Source of the DNA: JAUSIF01 sp963711595
GTDB taxonomy: Bacteria > Pseudomonadota > Alphaproteobacteria > Rhizobiales > Xanthobacteraceae
Reading direction: 5' to 3'
DNA: 64,000 nucleotides
Assembly (NCBI GenBank): GCA_963711595.1
Contig: CAVQER010000010.1
Coordinates: 62,001-126,000, forward strand
Below the pieces are notes generated by a model, which worked only from the letters and a program-made list of their open reading frames with translations, ran no database searches and was not told the DNA's origin. Position numbers and translations under genes: made by a program. Below are positions 16,095-25,231 of this stretch, piece by piece. Positions within the stretch are counted from its first letter, which is position 1; each line of letters opens with the position of its first letter.

Positions 16095-17138
16095 ATGATG
16101 AATGGGCTGGGCACATCGCACTTCGGTATCCTGAGTCTGTTTGCTGGGGCGGCACTGGCGTTGCTGCTTCAGCCGCCGGCGGCTGCACAATCCGACGGCA
16201 AATTGGAAATGTCGAAGGAGATGCCGAAGCTCGAGCAACTCCTTTCCGGCGTCGTCCGCATCAAGACCTTCATCAATCCCGATGGTCGCACCATCGAGAA
16301 TCTGGGCCGCGAGCGTAGCGGCTCCGGCGTCGTCATCGACAACAGCGGGCTCATCGTCACCATCGGCTATTTGATGGTCGAAGCGCATTCCGCCGAGATT
16401 GAGACCCAGGACGGGCGCAAGATTTAAGCCGAGGTGCTGGGCTACGACAACGAAACCGGCTTCGGACTGCTCAAGGCAACGCAGCCGCTCAAGGTGCGCC
16501 CCTTCGTGATCGGCAAGTCTTCGGAACTGCGGGTGAAGGACCCGGTTCTTGCCGCAAGCCACGGCGGCATCAACGGCGTGGCGCCTGCTCAGGTCGCCGT
16601 GCGCCGCGAGTTCGCGGGCAACTGGGAATATCTGATCGACGGCGCAATCTTCACGGCTCCGCCGCATACGGACTGGAGCGGCGCCGCACTCATCGACAAG
16701 GACGGGAAGCTCGTCGGTGTCGGCTCGCTGATCGTGAACGACGTGACCGGCAAGGGCGTGAACGCCCCCGGCAACATGTACGTGCCAATCGACCTGCTGA
16801 CGCCCGTGCTTGCCGATCTCATCGCCGGCGCGAGCGGATCAGGAAAATCGCGGCCTTGGATCGGCGTGACCACGGAAGAAGTGCGTGGACGCTTGTTTGT
16901 CGCGCGAGCGACGGCGGGCGCTCCCGCTGAAAAGGCGGGCCTGCGCAAGGGCGACATCATCATGGGCGTCAATGGCGAGCCGATCTCCGGGCTGGCGGAC
17001 TTCTATCGCAAGATCTGGAAGCAGGGAGAGGCGGGCGCCGTGGTCCCGCTCGACATCCTGGCCGACAACGGCGTCAAGCGCGTCGAGATCAAGTCGATGA
17101 ATCGCAACGATCATTTGCGATTGAAGTCGACGTTCTAA
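16095..17138 (+). pseudogene. S1C-like serine protease/PDZ protein broken by an in-frame TAA
   Basis: The frame runs from ATG 16095 (after GGAGGCAGG) to 17138 with a single TAA at 16425-16427 (codon 111), and the frame is the same on both sides. Joined, the product would be about 346 aa. It has a signal peptide ending AAAQ, a trypsin-like barrel ('GSGVVIDNSGLIVTIGYL' to 'VPIDLLTPVLADLIAG') and a PDZ domain ('GAPAEKAGLRKGDIIMGVNG'). The catalytic sites look altered: TIGYL stands where TNAHV is usual and DWSGAAL where GNSGGPL is usual. It is a likely noncatalytic relative. A single C-to-T change of CAA would create the stop. Confidence 0.8.
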
Positions 17139-17143
17139 GTTCG

Positions 17144-18859
17144 TTACGTCACAAGCTCGAAGCGGTCCACGTCGAACAGCCCGAAGTCCGTGATTTTCAG
17201 ATGCGGAATCACGGGCAGTGGTAGGAACGCGGCCTGCAGGAACGGTTCCTTCAGCGTGATGCCGAGCGACTTTGCCGCCGCGCGCAGCGGCAGCAGCGCT
17301 GCGTGAAGTTCTTCGAACGTTAGCGTCGACATCAGTCCCGCGATCGGCAGCGCGACTTCGGCGCGCACTTCGCCCCCTTCCGCGACCGCGAAGCCACCCT
17401 GTATTGCGATCAACCGGTTCACGGCGACAGCCATGTCGGCGTCGTTCGTTCCGACGACGCATATGTTGTGGCTGTCGTGACCGACCGAGGATGCGATCGC
17501 GCCGCGTTGCATGCCAAAGCCCTTCACGAACCCACGGCCGATATTGCGGTTCTTGCCGTGCCGCGCGACCACCGCGACCTTGAGCGCGTCCTTGCCGGTG
17601 TCCGCGTGCTTTTCACCGCCGCGCACGGGCAGGTCCATCGAGAGCCGTTCGGTGATGATCCGTCCTGGAACGACGCCAATCACCTGCGTCGACGCGCTGG
17701 ATGCGGGCACGCGAAAATCTTCAGCATTCACTGGCTCCCGCTTCACTGATTTCAGGCCCACCGGCGCGATGGACTTACGTGCTGCAAACAACTCCGGCTC
17801 AACGAGCCTGCCGCCCGCGATCACGCTTTTGACGGAGCAGGACTGGAGATCATCGAGCAGCACGATGTCCGCGCGCCAGCCAGGCGCAATCAGTCCGCGG
17901 TCGCGTAGTCCGAAAGCGTTTGCCCCCGACCAGCTCGCCATCCGGAAGACGTGATGCAGCGGCGCGCCGAGCTTGATCGCCGCCCGGACCATGAAGTCAA
18001 TATGGCCTTCCTCCGCGATCTCGAGCGGATTCCGGTCGTCGGTGCAAAATGCAAGAAAGGCCGATGTATCGGCGGAAATCAGCGGTGCGAGTGCATGCAG
18101 ATCCTTGCTCACCGAACCCTCGCGGATCAGCACGGTCATGCCCTTGGCGAGCTTTTCACGGCCTTCTTCGAGCTTCGTGGTCTCGTGATCCGTGCGAATG
18201 CCGGCTGCGAGATAGGCGTTGAGATCGCGGCCCGAAAGCAACGGCGCGTGGCCATCGATATGGCCGTCGGAAAAGGCCGCGAGCTTGTCGAGCGCGGGAG
18301 GCTCCTTCGCGAGCACGCCGGGAAAGTTCATGAATTCAGCAAGTCCGATCACTTTCGGGTGGCTGCGAAACGGCAGGAGATCAGCGGCAAGCAGCTCGGC
18401 GCCGGACGTCTCGAACTTCGTCGAGGGAACGCAAGAGGACAGCTGCACGCGCAGGTCCATCGCGGTCGCAAGCGAGCAATCGAGAAAGTAGCGGACGCCG
18501 TCGAGCCCGAGTACGTTCGCGATCTCATGCGGATCGCAGATCGCCGTCGTCACCCCGTGCGGGAGAACGCAACGGTCGAACTCGAGCGGCGTCATCAATG
18601 ATGACTCGACATGCATGTGCGTGTCGATGAAGCCGGGCGCCGCGAACGCGCCTTTCGCGTCGATCTCACGCTTGCCGCGGTAGCTGTCGTGAGTCCCGAC
18701 GATAAGATCGCCGCAGATCGCAATGTCGGTCTTGGTGATCGCGCCGGTGATGACGTCGAGCAGGCGCACGTCCTTGACGACGAGATCGGCCTCGGCGCGG
18801 CCCGTGCCCTGATCGATTGCCCGCGCGAGTTCTGTCTGGCTGCGAGGTGGGCGCTTCAT
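17144..18859 (-). CDS. ade: Adenine deaminase
   Basis: The 571-aa product has the Ade/amidohydrolase layout. The metal motif is 'GFIDTHMHVESSLMTP' near residue 75, followed by 'HGVTTAICDPHEIANVLG', 'GHIDGHAPLLSGRDLNAY', 'CTDDRNPLEIAEEGHIDF' and the C-terminal 'RGFVKGFGMQRGAIASSVGH' segment. It converts adenine to hypoxanthine using a di-metal site. The length matches the ordinary family size. It is the last gene of a minus-strand run after the small membrane gene at 18902; the genes upstream are not purine genes. Convergent with the S1C pseudogene, 5 bp away. Confidence 0.9.
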   Translation of the reverse strand: MKRPPRSQTELARAIDQGTGRAEADLVVKDVRLLDVITGAITKTDIAICGDLIVGTHDSYRGKREIDAKGAFAAPGFIDTHMHVESSLMTPLEFDRCVLPHGVTTAICDPHEIANVLGLDGVRYFLDCSLATAMDLRVQLSSCVPSTKFETSGAELLAADLLPFRSHPKVIGLAEFMNFPGVLAKEPPALDKLAAFSDGHIDGHAPLLSGRDLNAYLAAGIRTDHETTKLEEGREKLAKGMTVLIREGSVSKDLHALAPLISADTSAFLAFCTDDRNPLEIAEEGHIDFMVRAAIKLGAPLHHVFRMASWSGANAFGLRDRGLIAPGWRADIVLLDDLQSCSVKSVIAGGRLVEPELFAARKSIAPVGLKSVKREPVNAEDFRVPASSASTQVIGVVPGRIITERLSMDLPVRGGEKHADTGKDALKVAVVARHGKNRNIGRGFVKGFGMQRGAIASSVGHDSHNICVVGTNDADMAVAVNRLIAIQGGFAVAEGGEVRAEVALPIAGLMSTLTFEELHAALLPLRAAAKSLGITLKEPFLQAAFLPLPVIPHLKITDFGLFDVDRFELVT

Positions 18860-18901
18860 CAGCCCAAGTCTAGAGCGCGGCTTTCATTTTGGAAAAGTGC
18901 G

Positions 18902-19126
18902 CTAGTTGCGCGGGTCGAGCAGCGACCACACCAGCGAGCCCAACATCCCGTCGACCTCGATCGTCGCCCGCCGGAGCCAGGTGGGCGCGAGATCGCTGTA
19001 GCCGACGGCCATCAAGCCGAAGACGGCGAACGGGATCGCCGCGATCCAGATGATCGCCTTGATCCGCCAGGCGCGGATTTCCGCGGCCTGTTTCGGTGTG
19101 GGCGGCGGCACGTACTTGCGCATCAT
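18902..19126 (-). CDS. Small single-helix membrane protein
   Basis: The 74-aa product starts at ATG 19126, overlapping the upstream dehydrogenase stop in ATGA, which supports it being a real translated gene. One membrane segment runs about residues 23-43 ('AIIWIAAIPFAVFGLMAVGY'). The N-terminus is basic and proline-rich, 'RKYVPPPTPKQAAEIRAWR'. I do not recognise it. Translational coupling suggests that it is made along with the dehydrogenase. Confidence 0.65.
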   Translation of the reverse strand: MMRKYVPPPTPKQAAEIRAWRIKAIIWIAAIPFAVFGLMAVGYSDLAPTWLRRATIEVDGMLGSLVWSLLDPRN

Positions 19127-20016
19127 TCGTCCTTGAGTTCGACACCCATTTCCTGCTCGACGAAGCGGACGATCTCGGTCGTGACCGCGCCCGGTCCAAG
19201 CGCTTCCACCGCGCGTCTCCAGCGCTCGCGTCCTAGCTCCATCATCGGCGCGGGCAGGCGATGCGCTTCGGCGAGCTCGCGGGCAATTCCCATGTCTTTC
19301 AGCATCAGGTCCAGCTTGAACTGGTCTTCAAACTTCCGGGTGATGACATCCTGCAGGAAACGGTTCTGCGTCGCAAAGCTGTAGCCGGTCGAGACGTTCA
19401 TCACATCGAGCATCGCGCGCGCATTGAGTCCGTACGACTTGCCGATCAGAAGCGCTTCTGCCGTGCATAGAAAGCTCAGCGCGGTGGTGACGTTGTTGAT
19501 TGCCTTCATCGTGTGACCGGCACCGATCGGCCCCACATGAAAAATGTGCTTACCCATGAGTTCAAGCAAAGGCCTTGCGCGCGCAACTGCCGCGTCGCTT
19601 CCACCGCACATGAAGACCAGCGCCGCGGTACGCGCGCCTTCTTCCGCGCCGGAGACCGGGGCGTCGACCATCTCGACTTTCTGCTTTGCGAGCCTTTCTG
19701 CGATTTCGCGCGTGATCCAGGGCTCCGCCGACGAGCAGTCGAGCAGGAGCGCGCCCGGCTTGAGGCCATCCGCGAGACCGTTTCGCCCGAACGTCGCCTC
19801 GCGCACGATCTCGCCGTTCGGCAGCATCGTGATGACGGTCTCGGCAGCAGCAGCCGCGGCGCGCGGGGTCGCTGCGATCTTCGCGCCGGACTCGGCGGAA
19901 AGCTTCGTCGCGGCGACTGTGTCGATGTCGAAGATCGTGGCCTCGTGCCCACTGTTTACGAGATGGCGCAGCATGCGGCTGCCCATCACGCCGAGCCCAA
20001 TGAAGCCGATGTTCAT
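19123..20016 (-). CDS. Beta-hydroxyacid dehydrogenase (HIBADH family), second copy
   Basis: The 297-aa product begins with the nucleotide motif 'NIGFIGLGVMGSRMLRHLVN' and has the substrate loop 'VDAPVSGAEEGARTAALVFM', the catalytic lysine in 'MKAINNVTTALSFL' and the C-terminal 'KDMGIARELAEAHRLPAPM'. The length and motifs match 3-hydroxyisobutyrate or 2-hydroxy-3-oxopropionate reductases. It lies between an M24 protein and adenine deaminase, so its substrate is not shown by context. It is not closely like the copy at 11439. Confidence 0.85.
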   Translation of the reverse strand: MNIGFIGLGVMGSRMLRHLVNSGHEATIFDIDTVAATKLSAESGAKIAATPRAAAAAAETVITMLPNGEIVREATFGRNGLADGLKPGALLLDCSSAEPWITREIAERLAKQKVEMVDAPVSGAEEGARTAALVFMCGGSDAAVARARPLLELMGKHIFHVGPIGAGHTMKAINNVTTALSFLCTAEALLIGKSYGLNARAMLDVMNVSTGYSFATQNRFLQDVITRKFEDQFKLDLMLKDMGIARELAEAHRLPAPMMELGRERWRRAVEALGPGAVTTEIVRFVEQEMGVELKDE

Positions 20017-20062
20017 GCTGAGATCGCCGCCGCGAGCCTTTGCATCGCGGCAGCGCCCCCAA

Positions 20063-21361
20063 TTAATACTTCGCGCTGATCGGCAAGTCTTCCGCGGGGA
20101 ACAGCGAGATCACGACGCCGCCCTTGTTGGTGACGACGATCTCTTCCTCGATGCGCGCGGCGGAGTAGCCGTCCTTGGCCGGGCAGTAGGTTTCAAGCGC
20201 GAACACCATCCCTTCCTTGATCTCCATCGGATGATCCAGGGAGACCACGCGTGAGATGATCGGTCGCTCGTGCAGCGCAAGCCCGAGCCCGTGGCCGAAC
20301 TGCAAGCCGAACGCAGCAAGCTCGTTCGGGAATCCGAAGTCCTGCGCCTTCGGCCAGACGCCCGCGACCTTGTCGGTCGAGACCCCGGGTTTGATCAGCG
20401 CGATCGCGTTGTCGAGCCATTCGCGGCAGAGCTTGTAAGCGTCGCGTTGCACGTCGGTGGCGCGGCCCACATTGAACGTCCGGTAATAGCAAGTGCGATA
20501 ACCGTTGTAGGACTGCAGCACGTCGAAGAACGCCTGGTCGCCGGGGCGGATCATGCGGTCGGTGAAGTTGTGCGGATGCGGGTTGCAGCGCTCGCCCGAG
20601 ATCGCGTTGATCGCTTCCACGTCGTCGGAACCGTTTTCGTAGAGAAATCGGTTCGCGTTCGCGACGATCGTTGACTCTTTCACGCCCGGTTTCAGCTCTT
20701 CGTAGATCTGGTGATAGACGCCGTCGACCATGGCGGCCGCGCGCGTGAGCAGCGCGACCTCGTCGATGTTCTTGATCTCGCGGGCTTCCAGCATGATCTG
20801 CTGGCCGTCGACGATCTTCAGTCCCGCCTTCTCGAGTTCGAACATCATCGGCGGCTCGATGATGTCGACGCCGACCGGCTGCTTGTGCACGCCTGCTTCT
20901 TTCAGCAGCGAGGCGATTTCCTCGGCGTGATGCTTCATCAGCCCAAAGCTTGGCGGCACCGTGCCGCGCAGGCCGACAAGACCGGCCTTGCAGTGCTCCT
21001 TCAGCAGCCACGGCGAATAGAGCCGGTGATGCACTGCGGCGGAGCCGAAGTCCCAGAGGATGGGCTCCTGGCCTTTCGCAAGCAGGGCGAAGCGCGCGAG
21101 CTTGTCGCGTTCCCATTCGCCAATCTTGGTCGCGGTCGTGTAACGGATGTTGTTGACATCGAAGAGGAGCAGCGCGCCGCATTCGGATCGCTCGAGCGCT
21201 TGTTTCGCGCGCGCGATGCGGTAGCGACGCATGCGGTCGAACTCGACGCGGCTCTCGAAGTCGACGCCCATTGTGCCCCAGGCGGGCAGGTGGCGGTCCC
21301 AGCGATACTGCGGGTCGAGATCGTCAGGTTCCGTGCGGCGCTTGCCAACGATCTGGTCCAT
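20063..21361 (-). CDS. M24 family (aminopeptidase P / creatinase fold) protein
   Basis: The start is ATG 21361 after GAGGAGGGCCCCC; a TTG five codons earlier lies inside that Shine-Dalgarno. The 432-aa product has the creatinase N-domain and a pita-bread C-domain. Of the five M24 metal ligands, Asp in 'QAFFDVLQSYNGYRT', His in 'LQFGHGLGL', Glu in 'VFALETY' and Glu in 'RIEEEIVV' are present. The second Asp, expected 11 residues after the first, appears to be Cys in 'YRTCYYRTF'. Relatives include Xaa-Pro peptidases and DddP DMSP lyases. Peptidase activity is therefore doubtful and a different lyase or hydrolase role is possible. Confidence 0.8.
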   Translation of the reverse strand: MDQIVGKRRTEPDDLDPQYRWDRHLPAWGTMGVDFESRVEFDRMRRYRIARAKQALERSECGALLLFDVNNIRYTTATKIGEWERDKLARFALLAKGQEPILWDFGSAAVHHRLYSPWLLKEHCKAGLVGLRGTVPPSFGLMKHHAEEIASLLKEAGVHKQPVGVDIIEPPMMFELEKAGLKIVDGQQIMLEAREIKNIDEVALLTRAAAMVDGVYHQIYEELKPGVKESTIVANANRFLYENGSDDVEAINAISGERCNPHPHNFTDRMIRPGDQAFFDVLQSYNGYRTCYYRTFNVGRATDVQRDAYKLCREWLDNAIALIKPGVSTDKVAGVWPKAQDFGFPNELAAFGLQFGHGLGLALHERPIISRVVSLDHPMEIKEGMVFALETYCPAKDGYSAARIEEEIVVTNKGGVVISLFPAEDLPISAKY

Positions 21362-21468
21362 GGGGGCCCTCCTCAACGCGGATTTTTCGTTGCTTCAATA
21401 GCCATGTTAGGACCTTTTCGCCAAGACGGCGACTGGGCCGGGCATCACCGGATTTTCACGAAATAGTT

Positions 21469-21509
21469 GCGCGGCGTCGCGGCCCACCCGGGGCCCAACG
21501 ACGCCGCGC
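21469..21509. terminator. Strong hairpin after the membrane gene at 21530
   Basis: GCGCGGCGTCG (21469-21479) pairs perfectly with CGACGCCGCGC (21499-21509) around a GC-rich 19-nt loop. It lies 21 bp past the stop of the minus-strand gene at 21530 and upstream of the M24 gene. It could end the former transcript, though the T run after the stem on the minus strand is poor. Confidence 0.5.
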
Positions 21510-21529
21510 GGACTGGATGACGCAGCTGG

Positions 21530-21967
21530 CTACTTGGCCTCGGCAGGCTTTTCCGTACTTGGCCGGCTTGCGTGCTGACTATTGTCCTGGCTCGAGAAGA
21601 ACGTCGGGATCGTGATCGCCGACAGGTTCACGTTGTTGACCGCCCATAGCCCGCCGAGCGCCACTAGTCCGGCGAGCAGGATCGCGGGCAACGTCGACAC
21701 AAGAACGACGAGCAGGCCTGCGAAGGCGCCGAGCACGCGAACGGCCGAGGCCCAGAGCCGCATCGCGGCCGTGAACAGGATCCAGACCACCACCACGGCG
21801 ATGATCACAAACAAGAGCTGCTTCCAGAGCGGCCAATTCTCCCAAGGCGCGTTGAACAGTCGCGCGATTTCGGTGCTCGACCAGCTCCAAACGAGCCTGA
21901 CGAAACGGAAAATCGCTGCAATGCCGTCCTGCAGAAACTGCAGGATCTGATCGATGATCTTTTGCAT
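21530..21967 (-). CDS. Membrane protein of unknown function
   Basis: The 145-aa product starts at ATG 21967 without a clear Shine-Dalgarno. It opens with an amphipathic stretch, 'QKIIDQILQFLQDGIAAIFR', then has hydrophobic segments near residues 48-68, 77-96 and 97-112, and ends in a polar Ser/Gln/Lys tail. I do not recognise a family. It lies alone between the MetE-like gene and the M24 gene. Confidence 0.6.
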   Translation of the reverse strand: MQKIIDQILQFLQDGIAAIFRFVRLVWSWSSTEIARLFNAPWENWPLWKQLLFVIIAVVVVWILFTAAMRLWASAVRVLGAFAGLLVVLVSTLPAILLAGLVALGGLWAVNNVNLSAITIPTFFSSQDNSQHASRPSTEKPAEAK

Positions 21968-22049
21968 GTGCGAGCCGGCGGGTGCCGCCTCCAGCTGGTT
22001 GCCCAGCGCCCGCGACTACAACGCGCACCCTTACGGTGAGTTCCGGAAT

Positions 22050-23222
22050 TTACGCCGCGCTTTTGCCCCAGAGTCGCTGCGAGGCGATGTCGGCGCCTTC
22101 GCGGATCGACTTCAGCTTCAGCCAAACCGCCGGCTCGATGACCCACTCGCGCGAGGTGAATGTGCCGAAGCCGCAGTCGGTGGATGCGATCACGCGCTCG
22201 CGGTCGCCGACGACCGAAACGGCTTCCTGGATCCGCCGCGCGACGACTTCGGGGTGCTCGACGAAGTTCGACGTCGATTCCACCACGCCCGGAATAAGGA
22301 TCATGTCCTTCGGAAACGGTACTTTCTTCAATGCATCGTATTCGTGGGCATGGCGCGGGTTGGAGAACTCGATCGAGAGCGCGCCGACTTTCGCCTGATA
22401 AAGCGCAGGCAGAATCTTCGCGAGCGGGATGTCGTGGATGTGCGGGCCTTCCCAGTTGCCGTAGCAGATGTGCAGGCGGACACGGTCGCGCGGAATTCCT
22501 TCGATTCCCTTGTTGATCGCGGCGACGTGACGCTCGACGTTCTTGGCGAACTGATCGTCGGTGTCGTCGCGATAGAACATGGTGCGGTCCATCGCCAGGT
22601 CTGGCGCATCGATCTGCAGGATCAGGCCCGCACCATGGATCGCCTGATATTCCTTTTTCATCTCGCGCGCGATTGCGTCGAGATAGGCGTCGTGGCTGTC
22701 GTAGTAGGCGTTGTACATTGTCGTCGATACGATGCCGGGTGAAGCCGCCGTCATGAACAGTTCGCTGAAAGCGCCGGCTTCGCGCGCGATCGCCTGAAAG
22801 CGTTTCACCTCGCTCTCAATCGGTCCGGTATCGACGTATTTGAGTTCTGCCTGTGCCTCGGGTGCAGCGTGCTGCCCTTTGGTCTGCACCGGGAAGCGGC
22901 GCATCAGATACTTCATCAGATCGGGGAATTCCTCGAATTCTCGGCCGCGGCGCCGCTTGGAGACGCCGCCGAAACCAGTCATTCGCTGCGGTACGTAGGT
23001 CTGGAAGCCCACGCGTTGCTGTTCGCCGTCGTTGCCGATGTCGATGCCGGCTTCCTTTTGCTTTTCGACGACATGCCGCACGGCCTTGTCCATTTCGGCG
23101 TCGAACTGCTTCCGCTCGACCGGTTCGCCGGCCTCACGCTTGATGAGCAATTCGGACAGCGCCTCATTGCGCGGCAGGCTCCCGACATGGGTCGTGAGAA
23201 TGCGGTCGCGGCTTGTGATCAT
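22050..23222 (-). CDS. MetE C-terminal-like methyltransferase, copy 2 (divergent subtype)
   Basis: The 390-aa product belongs to the same short MetE-like family as the copies at 2405 and 51521 but to a different subgroup: it opens 'ILTTHVGSLPRNEALSELL' and has 'GEQQRVGFQTYVPQRMTGF'. The zinc set is complete: His-x-Cys in 'RLHICYGNWEGPHIHD', Glu in 'ALSIEFSNPRHAHE' and Cys in 'ASTDCGFGTF'. This subgroup resembles 'methionine synthase II' proteins and epoxyalkane:CoM transferases, so the thiol substrate is open. It is the first gene of the minus-strand run, and its upstream side faces the tctC promoter region. Confidence 0.78.
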   Translation of the reverse strand: MITSRDRILTTHVGSLPRNEALSELLIKREAGEPVERKQFDAEMDKAVRHVVEKQKEAGIDIGNDGEQQRVGFQTYVPQRMTGFGGVSKRRRGREFEEFPDLMKYLMRRFPVQTKGQHAAPEAQAELKYVDTGPIESEVKRFQAIAREAGAFSELFMTAASPGIVSTTMYNAYYDSHDAYLDAIAREMKKEYQAIHGAGLILQIDAPDLAMDRTMFYRDDTDDQFAKNVERHVAAINKGIEGIPRDRVRLHICYGNWEGPHIHDIPLAKILPALYQAKVGALSIEFSNPRHAHEYDALKKVPFPKDMILIPGVVESTSNFVEHPEVVARRIQEAVSVVGDRERVIASTDCGFGTFTSREWVIEPAVWLKLKSIREGADIASQRLWGKSAA

Positions 23223-23598
23223 GGCCGAAGTCCTTTTTGGGAATTTTGCGCTCGTCGAACTCTGAAGGGCACAAAAGGAGCGACGTGATCAAGTGCGTTC
23301 TGTTGTGGGCCGGCGATTGGGCCGGGAGGATTTTGCGAAGGCCTTACTGGGCGCCGTCCGCGCCTTCGCTGCATTGCGGCGACGCATTCGCACCGCGAAC
23401 GGTGCCGGTCACGCGAATTTTTAGAACATTGCCAGTCTGAATTTATTGGAATCCGGCCCACAACTTGGTATGCGTAATAATAGACCTAACGAAAAACGCG
23501 TGGGCATTACGGAGACAGAGGCACAAAGCCCGCTCCAACCGCGCAAAGAACCGGACCAGACCGGCGCTGCTTGCCACAAAACTCAGGGAGGAAAACGA
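23223..23598. other. 376-bp intergenic region between divergent metE-like and tctC genes
   Basis: No credible gene is seen on either strand; short open frames here lack family-like sequence. The region should hold promoters for the metE-like gene (minus) and the tctCBA-oxalate unit (plus). An AT-rich patch with GCGTAATAATAG lies at 23472-23483. TTGGTATG at 23465-23472 resembles the CTTGGTATAC site in the dctP leader. The Shine-Dalgarno of tctC is CAGGGAGGAAAACGA. Confidence 0.6.
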
Positions 23599-24610
23599 AT
23601 GTCTCGCCCATTCAATATTTGCAGCATTGCCATGGCGGCTGGCGTTGGTGCCGTCCTCACGCTTGCTTTCGCGACCCCGTCCCAAGCCGCGTGGGAACCG
23701 ACCCGCCCGGTTGAGTTCATCATTCCGGCCGGCACTGGCGGCGGCGCCGACATCATGGCCCGCACGATCCAGGGCATCGTCAGCAAACACAATCTGATGA
23801 AGCAGCCGCTCCTGCCCATCAACAAGGCGGAAGGTGCGGGCGGCGTCGGGTTCCTCGACATGAAGGGCTCGAAGGATCCGCACAAGATCATCATCACGTT
23901 GTCGAACCTCTTCACCACTCCGCTCGCCACGGGCATTCCGTTCAACTGGAAGGAACTCACGCCCGTCGCGATGCTCGCCCTCGACGAGTTCGTGCTCTGG
24001 GTCAATGCCGAGAAGCCGTACAAGAACGTCAAGGAGTTCATCGATGCCGCCAAGGCCGCGAACGGCGGCTTCAAGATGGCCGGCACCGGCTCCAAGCAGG
24101 AAGATGAAATCATCACGCAGGCGATCCAGAAAAGTTCTGGCGCGAAGTTCATCTACATTCCGGAGAAGGGCGGCGGCGCGGTCGCCGTTCAGCTCGTCGG
24201 CAATCACGTCGAACTCGACGGTGAACAATCCGAACGAAGCCGTTTCGCATTGGCGCGGCGGCAAGCTCCGTCCGCTCTGCGTGTTCGACGGCAAAGCGAT
24301 GCCGTACAAAGAGCCGATCGCGGACGGCAAGTCCTGGGCGGATATTCCAACCTGCAAGTCGCAGGGGCTCAACATGGAATATCTGATGCTCCGCGGCATC
24401 TTCACGACGCCGGGCGCCAGCAAGGATGTGGTCGACTACTACATCGACGTCTTCAAGAAGGTCCGTGAAACCCCCGAGTGGACGGACTTCATGAAGAATG
24501 GCGCCTTCAACACCAGCTTCATGACAGGCCCTGAATACGTGAAGTGGGTGGACGCCGCGGAGAAGGAGCACCAAGCCCTGATGAAGGACGCAGGCTTCCT
24601 CGCCAAGTAA
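23599..24610 (+). pseudogene. tctC: Tripartite tricarboxylate transporter binding protein TctC, one +1 frameshift
   Basis: The start is ATG 23599 after GGGAGGAAAACGA, with a signal peptide ending PSQAAW. The first part has the TctC/Bug start 'RPVEFIIPAGTGGGADIMAR' and 'KPYKNVKEFIDAAKAANGG', reading to 'LVGNHVEL'. The homologous continuation 'STVNNPNEAVSHWRGGKLRP' to 'KDAGFLAK' is in the next frame, so one extra base lies near 24211-24213. Without it the protein is 336 aa. It would bind a carboxylate in the periplasm for TctAB. The operon position before oxalate genes makes oxalate or a related acid the best guess. It may be intact in the organism if the extra base is an error. Confidence 0.85.
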
Positions 24611-24682
24611 GCGAATTGTCGAGACCGCCGCCGGCGGCATCGAGCTGCCGGTGGCGGTCGACGATTGCGCTCGGAGCTATCG

Positions 24683-25186
24683 ATGACTGAAAAATCAGGG
24701 ATGACCGCCGCCCGGGGACCGACACATCGGTCGATCGAGGCGGGTGTCGCGATCGCGATGATTATTTTCGCGCTGATCGTGATCTCCGGAAGCATTCAAG
24801 TGGGAATCGGTTGGGTCGGCGGGGGGCCGCGTCCGGGATTCTTCCCATTCTATTGCGGGTTGTTTGTCCTCGTGGCGAGCGCATTGAACTTGTTCGCCGC
24901 GTTGTCCGAACCGCGCGGCCGATTGTTTGCGGAGTGGGGCCAACTCGGACGAGTCATGTCGGTCGTGATTCCGGCCGGCATCTACGTCGCGCTCGTTCCA
25001 AATATCGGAATGTACGCGGCGTCCACGCTGTTGATCATCGTCTTCATGAAATGGCTCGGTCGCTACAACTGGGCGATGACCGTCGGCATCGCCATCGGCG
25101 TGATGATCGGAACATTCCTCGTCTTCGAGAGGTGGTTCCTGGTGCCGCTGCCGAAGGGGCCGATCGAAACGTATCTCGGGTTCTAG
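24683..25186 (+). CDS. tctB: Tripartite tricarboxylate transporter small membrane subunit TctB
   Basis: I use ATG 24683, giving 167 aa; a frame opening six codons earlier is less likely. Four hydrophobic segments are visible, near residues 21-42, 57-76, 91-113 and 129-152. 'GPRPGFFPFYCGLFVLVASA' is the TctB signature around the second segment. TctB is the poorly conserved small permease that works with TctA. It sits between tctC (72 bp) and tctA (45 bp). Confidence 0.88.
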   Translation: MTEKSGMTAARGPTHRSIEAGVAIAMIIFALIVISGSIQVGIGWVGGGPRPGFFPFYCGLFVLVASALNLFAALSEPRGRLFAEWGQLGRVMSVVIPAGIYVALVPNIGMYAASTLLIIVFMKWLGRYNWAMTVGIAIGVMIGTFLVFERWFLVPLPKGPIETYLGF

Positions 25187-25231
25187 TGACTTCCGGAGTG
25201 ATGCCGGAGCAGGGGCGGGGACAGAAGTAAA

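Noticed and set aside
20063..21361. DddP DMSP lyase
   Set aside because: Fold is compatible but metal-ligand replacement and lack of other DMSP genes make a specific call unsafe.
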